A stretch of 64,000 bases of DNA from Iris pallida (lineage: Eukaryota; Streptophyta; Magnoliopsida; Asparagales; Iridaceae): positions 11,623,128 to 11,687,127 of the forward strand of contig JANAVB010003400.1 in the NCBI GenBank assembly GCA_029216955.1, given 5' to 3'. The position numbers and the translations under genes are program-made. Shown here in pieces: positions 1-10,200 of the stretch; position 1 is the stretch's first letter; each line of letters begins with the position of its first letter. The notes below the pieces were generated by a model, which made no database searches, was not told the origin of the DNA, and saw nothing but the letters and a program-made list of their open reading frames with translations.

Positions 1-1200
1 CTATAATCCCAAATAGAAATAACTGCAAAATTAACATTAATTAGCATAATGATCAACATATGACATTATAAATAGCCATCATTTCTATAATAGAAAAAAA
101 ATAATAACATAACACATAAATTGTGTAAGTTTCAGATCATGTCACTAGGAAACTGTAATGTCCATATATTTGAAAGCATGATGTTTGAAATGGTGGCTTT
201 GCTGTTTGATTTGTTACAAACATAAGCATGTTGTTGTTTGATTTGTTACAAACATAAGCATGTTGCTGATTATTGTTACAAAATTACTTAGCAAAATAAA
301 ACATTCATAAGCATGTTTTTTTTTATCTATTACACAGACACAGACGCATAAACCAACCATTCTTGATCTTAATTGAATAAATTATATAACCAGGGAACAA
401 AATTATAACAGATCTAGACAAAATAATTGTATATGATAATAACATAAATAATTGTATAACCAGGGAACAATTATAACATAAATTGTTCTGAGATGTATAT
501 GATAACATAAAATCGTATATTAATAACACAAAATTATAGTTCTGAGATGTATATGATAATACATAAATAATTGTTAACCAGATCTAGACAAAATTATAAC
601 AGACTAGACAAAATTGTAACATATCTAGACAAAATTAGAAAAAAAATTATACAGATCTAGTCTTCACCATAGTAAATATACTTACAGTGATGAGTGATAT
701 CAGTGAGAGACTGAGAGAGAGCGAGAGATCGACGTCGACCGACGGATCTGAAGTCGGATCAACGGTGGTAGGTGGGTAGGGTTAGGGTTCTCCAGTCGAG
801 AGTAGAGGGAACAGGGAAGGGAAGGTCGAGAGTAGAGGGAACAGAGAAGGGAAGGGAAAGGGATTTGGCTTGGAGGAGGAGGAGCGCCACTCTTGAAGAG
901 CTTAGGGTTTGCCAATGCCAGCAGTCGTTACTTTGGAAGTTTGGAGGAGTAATGAGAAAATGTGAGGAGAGAGAAAAAAATGTTATATACTTAGGTTAGG
1001 GCTGAGGGTAAACATGTAAATTCACATACTCAATTCGGTTTAAATCGAACCTGAAACCCAATAACCGTAATCGACCCGATTAACCAATTAGTGGGTTTCT
1101 GTAACCGAACCCGACCCGATTTTTTTGAACCGAATCAAATGGCCAATTCGTTTCAGTTTGATCCGGTTTTTCGTTTCAAACCGCTAAATGCTCACCCTTA
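1..1200 (-). mobile_element. hAT-like element end, partial
   Basis: The segment from about 640 to 1000 is GA-rich and resembles the promoter or leader part of a minus-strand hAT element. From 1020 to 1200 there are many short cggttt/aaaccg/gacccg motifs typical of hAT subterminal DNA. The end reads ctcaccctta at 1191-1200, like the CCCCTA-type termini at 19095 and 25716. The irregular motif cagggaacaa plus agatctagacaaaat recurs between 390 and 660. No transposase is seen and the other end is off the window. A target duplication could not be paired. Confidence 0.5.
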
Positions 1201-1561
1201 GGGGGAGGTGTCAAAGGTGATGATCATTATTCATTGGCAGTTTTCGCTAAAAGTGGAAGGTTTTATGCATTATGGTAAAACAAGTGGAGGTGCAACTCAA
1301 ATTTCTGTTTTAAGAGGGGTGCACCTTAAAATGATAAAACAAGTGAGGTGTAACTCAAAATTTCTCAAACAATAAATGTAAGACCATGAAAAAAAATTTG
1401 TTTACGATTTGACGAAAATGCTGAGAGAAACGGTAAATGTCCATTTTAAACGTGAACGAAACTAGTTCTAAATCTGCTAAATATTTTCGTTCCGAGAAGC
1501 ATCTATCTTTTTTTTTACATTTTAACTTTTGTCGCTTTTGATGATTTTGTCAATAATGTGG

Positions 1562-1586
1562 ATTATTATTATTATTATTATTATTT
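1562..1586. repeat. (ATT)n microsatellite
   Basis: About eight ATT units lie just downstream, on the minus strand, of the tRNA-like module. A simple-sequence tail is common for tRNA-derived SINEs. The same tract is present in the second copy of the duplication near 63506-63530. Confidence 0.85.
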
Positions 1587-1609
1587 TGAAGAAAGGATAA
1601 TTAGTTCCG

Positions 1610-1685
1610 GAATCGCTTCCATTGGGATTCGAACTCCTGACCACTCAGCCCATATGCCTCACCGCTACCACTAAGCTAGGGGTCA
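1610..1685 (-). repeat. tRNA-derived (SINE-like) module
   Basis: Read on the minus strand, it has an A box close to TAGCTTAGTGGTAGCGG (about 1666-1682) and, some 45 bases on, a B box AGTTCGAATCC (about 1624-1634), the spacing expected in a tRNA or a tRNA-derived SINE head. The acceptor stem does not pair and the downstream sequence runs into an (ATT)n tract, so a functional tRNA gene is unlikely. The neighbouring unrelated DNA gives no clear SINE body. Confidence 0.5.
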
Positions 1686-1776
1686 TTGGCATATAATTGT
1701 GGATTATATTCCTCCTACAAATACATTTTCTAGACTTTCAATATATTTCCTAGTCAGTTATCTAAATGATTGTGCT

Positions 1777-1994
1777 ACTTGTTTAAATTTTGTTGTTACC
1801 CCCCCCTCCCCCCCCCTCCCCCCCCCCCCAACCCCCATCATAATTAATTTAACCTTGTGTTCATAAATTTTTTTTTGATTTCTATTATTTTATTACTTGT
1901 TTAAATTTTGTTATTACCCTTCCTCCCCCCCCTCTGATAATTAATATAACCTTGTGTTCATAAAAAAACTTTTGATTTCTATTATTTTGTTACA
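1777..1994. repeat. 118-bp tandem repeat with C-rich tracts
   Basis: Two units start with acttgtttaaattttgtt at 1777 and 1895. Each has a C/T-rich block, then a block around taacc ttgtgttcataaa, then tttctattatttt. The first unit has C runs of 7 to 11. Such tracts are error-prone in long-read assemblies and differ in length from the second copy at 63715. Confidence 0.8.
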
Positions 1995-2415
1995 TTTTTA
2001 AGAATTTTTTTTTATCTACTGTTAATGGAGTTAAAAGACTCTAATGACAAGTCCGGATGTTTTATATCGTCGGAAACGTTATCCAGGACGTGACAACTAT
2101 CCAAATTTGTTACTAGAATTTTTCGATTTTTTTTTTTGAAATTCTACGCACACACAATTGGGATATTTGAACTTTGTCGATTCCTCCGAATGTCCGCTCT
2201 AATACCACTATAATTTTTCGACTTCATTAGTCCTATTGTGTATCAAATAAATATTCTAATATAAAAGTTAAGTTAATTGGACGATCAGAGTTGCCCACAG
2301 CCGAATCGACTAAGCAGTCCAAATTTGCCGACGTATTTATGGGCTTAATTTGTATTATTTGCCCTTTTTATTATCTGGAGGGTTTTTTTTTGGAAAAAAA
2401 ATCAAGTGTAAGATC

Positions 2416-2956
2416 ATCATTAGTAAGGCCCATCACACATTCTATTTCAAAATGTTTGAGCTCATTTTGAAGAATAATAAGTCTCATCTCTAGTTTCAAT
2501 TTCTAGATTTTGGGTCCCATCCCACCCATGGAGATATAGGTTGAGCCTTCAAATTTCTACATTCTAGATTGTAGGAACTCATTTCGTAGAATAGTAAGTC
2601 CCAAATGGAGTCTAATTTTCTAGATTTTAGATTTTACATTATTTTTTCCTACATTAATTTTGACCACACAATTTTGGGACCAGAGCCCACTTCATCATTT
2701 TCTTTGGGAGCAGATCTGCTGTCACATTTGTTTCTGTTCATGTTCCCCCCTTTCTATTATATGTGGGCCATGAAAATATATGTGGATGGTGGCCCACATA
2801 TAATAGAAAGAGGATAGAATTGGACATAAATAAATGGGACAATTTGCTCTAGTTTTTTACTATTCTCATAAAAATTCAATCCATTCTATATTTACTTTTT
2901 TTTCCTTCAAAATTTTGGGCTCCAGATTGTATTGGAAAGCCCCAAATACCAATGAT
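2416..2956. mobile_element. Candidate MITE upstream of the PHD gene
   Basis: The stretch begins ATCATTAGTAAGGCCC and its far end, read on the other strand, begins ATCATTGGTATTTGG, so about 9 of the first 10 bases match as an inverted terminal repeat. It carries an internal hairpin (2750-2810) and repeated ctagattttgg/tctagatt motifs. There is no ORF of note. It ends about 215 bases before the PHD start codon, so it may supply promoter or leader sequence. The target duplication is not clear; classification is uncertain. Confidence 0.35.
2750..2810. repeat. Perfect 21-bp hairpin
   Basis: The arms 2750-2770 and 2790-2810 are exact reverse complements (ctttctattatatgtgggcc... and its mirror), separated by a 19-base loop. 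The hairpin sits about 360 bases before the PHD gene start, inside the candidate MITE. It could be a MITE core or a small-RNA-forming fold; nothing in the sequence proves transcription. Confidence 0.9.
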
Positions 2957-3049
2957 TCTCTAATGAGAATAGCACAAGTCAGCCGAGCCATTCCGGTGCA
3001 CCCCGGACGCCAAACCAAAATTATACACCCCCATCTTTCTAACTCCTCC

Positions 3050-3171
3050 AATTCCGCTCCGCTTCGTGTGGATAGGTATTGTGCCGGAGAGAGAACCCAT
3101 CCCCCTCTTCCTCCTTCAAAAGTTTAGGGCTTCTACTCCAACAAAACCCCTAACCTTAATTTCTCCAATCC
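3050..3171 (+). promoter_or_regulatory. Probable 5' leader of the PHD gene
   Basis: The stretch before the ATG at 3172 is C/T-rich with cttcctcctt and aaaacccctaacc, a composition usual for plant 5' leaders. No convincing TATA box lies in the preceding 100 bases, so the transcription start is not assigned. The context ccaatccATGag is acceptable for initiation, and the PHD finger follows within 26 codons, which supports this start. Confidence 0.4.
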
Positions 3172-4236
3172 ATGAGGAGCCGCTCCCACCGCCTCCCCCC
3201 GTCGGACCCCCCGGACGACTGGGGCGACGGCTCCTGGACCGTCGACTGCTCGTGTGGCGTCACCTTCGACGACGGCGAGGAGATGGTCAGCTGCGACGAG
3301 TGCGGCGTATGGGTCCACACCCGCTGCTCCCGCTTCATCCGCGGGGAGACCTCCTTCGCCTGCCACAACTGCAGCAAGGCCCCCAACCCCTCCCTCGCCG
3401 AGGAGACCGAGGTCGCCCAGCTCCTCGTCGAGCTCCCCACCTGCCCTCCCCTCCGCCGCCGGCGCTCCCCCCTCCCCAGCCCCCCGCCGCCCCCACCCAT
3501 CGCCCCCCGTTCCGCCTCTGGGCCGAGGTCCCCCTCGAGGACCGCGTCCACGTCCAGGGCCTCCCAGGCGGCGACCCCGCCCTCTTCCGCGGGATCGCTC
3601 CCTCTGTCTTCACCACCGAGCTCTGGAAGCGCGCGGGGTACGTCCCCAAGAAGTTCAACTTCCAGTACCGGGAGTTCTCCTGCTGGGACGAGGATGGCGG
3701 TGGGGAGAACCCGGCCAGCCGCGGTGCCAACGTGCTCTTCTCCCTCTCCAAGGAGGTCGTGCCGCTGCCGGTGCCGGTGCTGCCGAGGGGGATGGAGAGG
3801 CGGCAGGAGGAGAGGAAGGTGCAGCACCACCAGCTGCAGGGGTGGGGGAAGAAGAGAGGAACAGGCTGCGGGCGATCGGGCCCCATTCTTCAAGCAAGAG
3901 GGGAGGGAGGAGTCGACGACGGGGAAGAAGAAGGTCCGGGGAGACGGTGATTTGAAAACGAGGAGGGATTCTCCTGCTGCCGCCAATGAGAACCGGGTTG
4001 GACTGGACGAGAGCATTGCGGAAGTGCAGAACAAGGATAACAGCTCCGTCGCCAATGGGGAAGGGATCGAGTCTGGTGGCTCGGCCGAGGAGGGACTGAA
4101 GCAGAATGCCTCTTTAGAAACACTGGTGAAGGTCGCGAAAGAAGATGAGAATAATGGATACTTTTTGAAAGTCAATGATTCTAATGTTACTCAAGAGGGC
4201 AACAGTGCACTAGTCAATGAATCTATCAAAGAAGAG
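3172..4236 (+). CDS. PHD gene exon 1: PHD finger and conserved N-terminal block
   Basis: The exon opens in frame 1 with the PHD finger and runs to LLVELPT. Conserved coding then continues in frame 3 (FRLWAEVPLEDRVHVQG, GGDPALF, FTTELWKRAGYVPKKFN) and returns to frame 1 at about KQEGREEST, ending at a GT donor at 4237 in phase 0. The first change lies in a C-run stretch (3440-3505) and is explained by one missing base; the second lies in a G/A-rich stretch (3810-3890). GC content is extreme compared with the later exons. Confidence 0.8.
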
Positions 4237-7200
4237 GTATGGTCTATGCTTTCCCCACAGTTGTGCTTACCATGCATTTCTTGCACACACTTGCTTATTT
4301 GAGTTATTATTCATTTATTTGTGTTTAACTAATCCCAAGCTGTTACTGTGATAAAAGAGTCTAAAAAGGATCATAAACCTGTAACATGTGAATAGTTTAT
4401 AATCAAATTCAAATGAATTGCAAATATGTCAAAGCATAGCCAAAAATCTATTTGGGATCAAATGGTTGATGAATGAGAGAATGGTAGGGACTTTTCTTTT
4501 TGAGAGTATACCAATTGAGTTGAAGAAAATAACCCTATTCGATTGCTTAATAATTGTAGTTATTATATCCTTGAGAACTAGTTGATTGCTCGACATACAA
4601 GACTCACTTTGAGTTCTTGTAAGTAAATGAGTCCATGTTATACGAGAATAAACCCATGCAGTAGTAATATTGATTATATTATAACTGGTTACTTTTACAA
4701 CTCGATAGAACATAGGTAAGCAATGATAAAGGTCAAAGGTTCCTCATTGAATTGAGATACTATGAATGCAAGTAGCAAGCATCAGGTGTATATAAGGAAG
4801 TCATTGATGATAGTTGAGTTCCATGCGAAGCCTGCAATACTATGCATGTCTTTTGCCATACCACTGAAATTGCTTAGGTTCGCCGTATCGGTATTGGAAT
4901 CGGACCATTCCTCTGGGTATCGGGATCGGCGGTATCGGCAGTATCGGCGGTTTCAGAGCGGAGTATCTTATTTTTTGGCATCGGAAAGAAAATAATTATT
5001 AAAATTATTAACATTTAAGAAAATATATGTTATACATTTAGGCATAATTTAAGTATTTTTAGTGTTGTTTCTTAGTTGTTTTGAAATTGAATGAAATAGT
5101 AGTCCCCTTGCCGATTGGTTTACATGTGATAGATAAGTTTTCTTCTTTTATATGCTTTTACAACCTTATTATGCTTGTGCACTCTTGTTGATTGGTCTTT
5201 TTCGTTCAATTTTCTTTGCTGAATTAACTGAAAAAGAGACCTCCAATGTCGGTATCGGCCAGTATCGGATCGGAACATGCCAAACCGTATCGCTATCAGC
5301 CGTATCGGATCGGTTCCGGCGGATATTGCAAACTATGAATTATAAAGTTATGAACTTATGATGAGCAAGATGAGTGCTATGAATTAGGCTAAGCTATGGC
5401 ATGATGGTGACATCTTTAGCATGAATATAGCACGATGAAACTTATAGAATGCCAAGTCCATTAGTATGATATTTGCCTAATGATTCTATTCTGAGTTTAG
5501 GAAAGAATGTGATGTATCCTCTTCAGGATCCTAAATCTTGATCTTGCCCCACTCCTTGCATTTACATTCACTGCCCTTAGGCATCTTGTGATCCCATAAG
5601 GGCCCACTTGGGGACAAATGGGTATTGAGTCTCCCTTTATCTGAAGATTATCCACAAGTTTAACTCCATCAAATCCTCTTGCCTACCTCTCCCAATAACC
5701 GTTTCCCCTTCTCAAGAATGGATGATTCTTTGACAATCCCACTTCAGAACTGCTCTGGGAAGGCTATCCCCTCGGTTCTTATATCTTTCAACTCTCTCAA
5801 GCATCTGGACTCTTGATTGGTCACCATCTATGAATACAACTACCGCTTTGCAAAAATCTTTTGTGTGGTTGATAATAGGTGTGCTGCCCTAGTTCACTGC
5901 ACATGTTGCCTTTGCCTTGGCTATCATTCCAAGAGCTGTCAGGTTCAGTATGCTTCTTCTAACCTTCTTCACTGGAACTTCCAACTCCATTCTTGATCGA
6001 CCTGAACAATATATTCCTACTCAAGCCCTGCCCTCCCGTCGCTTGACATCTATGCCTCCTTAAGCTCCTACATCATTCTCATTGTTGCATGGAGTCACTA
6101 CCCTCTGTTCAACTCCATCTTCTTGTCCATTGACCTCAATTGTAGTACCAAGTTGGAGAGATCCATATCCCTGCTACACTCGCTCATTTTTTCCATCGTC
6201 GCCTTCTCTCTCTTCTTATTCAATTGCAATATCACCAAATAAAAAGTATCTTGGTTGACCTCTCCTTGTAGACATGCATGGTGAACACAAACATTGCTAT
6301 GCTCTTTTCCCTACATATTCTTTTTCAGGAGCATCAAAGGGGGCCATCATGTCCCTGTCCTCCCATTACATCCTACTGTTATAGTTGCTCTCAGTGAGGC
6401 ACCTGCTATATTCTCGTAGTTGATGATCCCCTTCGCCTACTCCATCATAATCGTTGTAGTTCGTCCATGAGGCACCTACTATGTTCTCGTAGTTGATGGT
6501 CCCCTTCGTCTGTTCCATCATAATGCCATCGTGCCTAGCTCCATCCTCCACCATTCATGCACCTTAGGCACCATCCCTGCATTGCCTACTATAATCACCA
6601 AGATAGACAGTTCGGTCTTCTCTACCTCTATCTTAATTGCCTTACCATGCCATCTTCAAACATGAGAATTTTGAATCATTCTGTCTAAATGCTGAAATAT
6701 CACAAGTCATAACCACATCCTTAGGTCTCACTGTTTTATATACCCAAATCAACAAGGATTCTCTGTCTTTTAAAATCCTCACAAATTCTGGAGGGAACCT
6801 CTATCTTAAAATCCTCGCAAATCCTGGAGTTGGATATGATACTGGCTTCATCTGGACAGGCTGCATCACTTCGTGCTTCGTTTCCACTCTGAGGAGTCCA
6901 TACTTGAATGAATGAGCTTGTTTTGGTTCAGATTGCTATATTTCCTTTTCCCCTGCCTTCCCAATAGCAGTTTTCCTCCGACATAGAACCCTTTGTTGTG
7001 ATACTCTTGTTTGGGTGTGCCTCTCCCACCTACTATTGTATTGCTGATATATGACCTCTTTATAACATGGTCAGGCTTTCAAAGATGTTGATTAGGCTTG
7101 CACCCATCACACTAAAACAAGATGTCATGTTTGTTGTGTTTTCAACTTTTGCATTACCTTTATACCCAACTCAGCGGCTAGCTTCACATCAATGTTTTAA

Positions 7201-10200
7201 ATGGTGTGAGTCGCACTCGAGGTGCTATGGTCCTCTTGAGCCTAGGCTCGAGGTGCACTACAAGGCGAGGGCATCAATGAAGCGAGGTGCATATTTTTAA
7301 AATTTAAATAAACAAACTCTTATTATATCTAATCAATTTATAACGCCATTAAAATATTAAGAAAATGTAGTCTAATCAATTCACGAATCACATGATTATG
7401 AATTCAACAACTAATAGTTGACCATTGGCAAAACTCAAAAGAAACTATCACAATTTCATAATAGTAGAAATTGACAAAACCGTAAAGATCATAATCATCA
7501 TCCATAGATCACTCCATTACATACTACCAACGATTTTTTATATTCGTCATCGTCATCATCAAATACAAAATCTATTAATTACAATAGAAAGATTAGTTGG
7601 TTTACTTAATACATTTAATAGTGTTTCTATCATTCATATCTAGTTGGGGATAATATTTTTAACGAAAATCTTGTCTTGTTCAAATTGACAAAATCAAAAC
7701 TCAAGATAGAAAACCTATTATATTATTTCTCGCAATAGAAACTAGTTGAATTATTGTATATATTAAAAATACTAAGACTTATCTATTAAACAAACAGTAA
7801 AAAAAAACTAAGTTAATGATCCTTGAGCGCTTCATATGCACCTTAAAAATATGTTGTCGTGTGAGGCGCACAAGGCGCGGGCTTTTGGGTGAGCCTGGTG
7901 AATAAGCTTCCTCTCACAGAAAATGAGGCGCGGGCTTTAGGTGAGCCTAGTGAATAAGCTTCCTCTCACAGAAAATGAGGCGCAATGGTGAGCCTCGAGC
8001 CTCGAGCCTGAGGCGTACATGGGATTTTAAAACACTCACTGCTTCACATGCTCATGTATGCATTGAAGCTAAATTGAACATCACCATAGTTGCACCATCT
8101 CCATCAACGGATTCTCTATGTGCTTTCGTCGCCCGACCGGAAACATCCTTCATCAAACAAGCCCATTGTGTGTCCCCTTTATATATTCAGAACTCTATCG
8201 GCTTGGTTCTTGCCCGACATGAATTTCTCTGAGTTCTAGAGTCAACCAATATCACCGAGTCAACATAATAACCAACCTACTCTTCTCTCTCTAGGTCCAA
8301 CATTGTGCCTCTCCTGGGAGACAATTGTTGGATACCTTACGTGCAACGCTTGGTTTGGTGAATGTCACCCCGATACCATATATCATTTTGGTTCCTAAAA
8401 GGTCAAAACTTGTGCATCTCCTGGAGAATATAACGGTTTCATACCTTGTTTGATACATGAAACTTTTGGTGTTGGCCTATGTTTACTCCTAACAGCACTT
8501 ACCAGAGTAACAGCACTTACCATTTTGGTTCCTGTCACTGGTGTAGTCAATAGCCATGCATTGGAAGCTTTTGGAGTATAAATTATAATTGGTTTAATTG
8601 ACTCTTTTGCCTCTTTCCTTTTCCAATTCACATGTGATATCAAGTTTTGGTCCACGAGCAGTCTTGTATTTGAGAATGCGTCATGGGTTGTGAGCTCACA
8701 GGAAAACAACCCACCCGTTCCTCACTTCTTCAATGCAATTTTGTTTTTTTCAATAGCCATGTCCATCAACCTTTTGAGCTCATTACTACCCTTGCTCCTT
8801 CCCAACCAGGGTTCCACATCTCCACAGAGTCCATGACTCTTTAACACCTGTCTTTGCCATTGAACACATTGCCCCTATAGAAATGGGTGAGATCTTTAGA
8901 TTTGCCTCTTTGAAACTGGCAACACAAACATCACCTCCAATGGTAGTATCCATATATCATACCTATCCAGTGGTTGCTTGCCTACTCATGAACTACCTTC
9001 ACCCTCTAATCCTGGCTCATAGGTCTCTGTACTTTCTAGGTTGATGTTGATATCTCCTCGGCTTTAGAGAACTATTACTTCTACATTTCCTCTAATCTAG
9101 TATAAACTATAAAGACTATAGAGTTTTATAGGCGAATATACTCTGCGAGTGAAGATGTCCAAGTAATGTGATATTAGGTTTATACATTAGACTTTGGGAG
9201 ATTTATAAACTACAAGCAGGCTCGAACTATGCATCCCTAATCTTTAAACAAATTAAATAAATACGGGTGATTATTAGATGAAAACAGTGAAAATTAAATC
9301 CCAAATTAAAATCCCCACATAACTCCACAAAATCAGAACATAATCAAAGAATTGCATGACTGTGGAAAATTTGATATGAAGCTAAGAAGAATAACAAAAT
9401 TTCCAAACTACATAATAATTCCTGATATTAAGTTTGTCAAAGAATGAGCCAAAAAAATTCTTGCTCTCTTGAAGTCTCTGATAAGCATAAAAAAAATAGG
9501 TTACAGGATAAGATTTCCTACATTATTTATAGTTCTTTGTTGGTCACGTTTGTCATTTGTTTGATTGTTGGAGATTGGGGGGTGGGTCGTATAAGCTCGT
9601 AGTTCTAATATATTTACCATGTTCCTGTCTACTAAATTGACAAGAAAAGACATGGTTTATCTCCTACTCTCTTTGTCGAAAGAGAGAATATATGTTTATT
9701 AAGTGTATGGGAACAAGGAACTGTCCTGTCCTGTCCTATGAGGTAGACCTTCGCTGCTAGCTTTTGGACTGACTCTGGTCTTCAGGGGCAAAAATATACC
9801 TTAAAGGATAGTACCTTGCGCATGCCTCCATTAACTCGACACATTTTCCTCTTTTTAGTTCTTCACACCATATTTGTTATCCTCTTCCTTGATCTCTATA
9901 TTCAAAATATACCTTGGGGGCCAGGTGTGAGATGAGAATTTGTATTGTAGTCATCTGCATGAAATATGTATATCCAAATCTCAATACTAAAATTCAGCAT
10001 GTACCCTGTAGACAGAACCTCTTCGATCCTAATTTTGTTTATAGTAAAGATGGTAATTATGTAATTCTCCTTGGGAGACAAAACCTAACAAGATCTGGCT
10101 AGCAAAAGAAATTGTTCAAATAAGCCCCAAACAAGTCTGTAAGGTAACAGTGACGGCCAATGTTCTGAAAAGGTATTTACAGTTTTACTAATGATTAATC

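Larger units (their letters stand above)
1..2049. repeat. Copy 1 of a long direct duplication
   Basis: This stretch matches 61919-64000 from the first base of the window to the last. The two copies differ almost only by small insertions or deletions in homopolymers and short AT repeats; copy 1 is 33 bases shorter overall. Examples are gtcactagg against gtcatactagg near 141, and missing TA or AT pairs near 104, 435 and 575. I saw no clear run of substitutions. Both window edges cut the duplicated unit, so its true limits are unknown. It holds a hAT-like terminus (to 1200), a tRNA-like module and C-rich tandem repeats. Confidence 0.95.

Noticed and set aside
1610..1685. Functional tRNA gene
   Set aside because: A and B boxes are present but the acceptor stem does not pair and no sound anticodon arm is seen.
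3133..4175. Long open frames on the minus strand and in other frames across PHD exon 1
   Set aside because: They come from extreme GC content; only the plus-strand pieces carry the PHD finger and conserved block.
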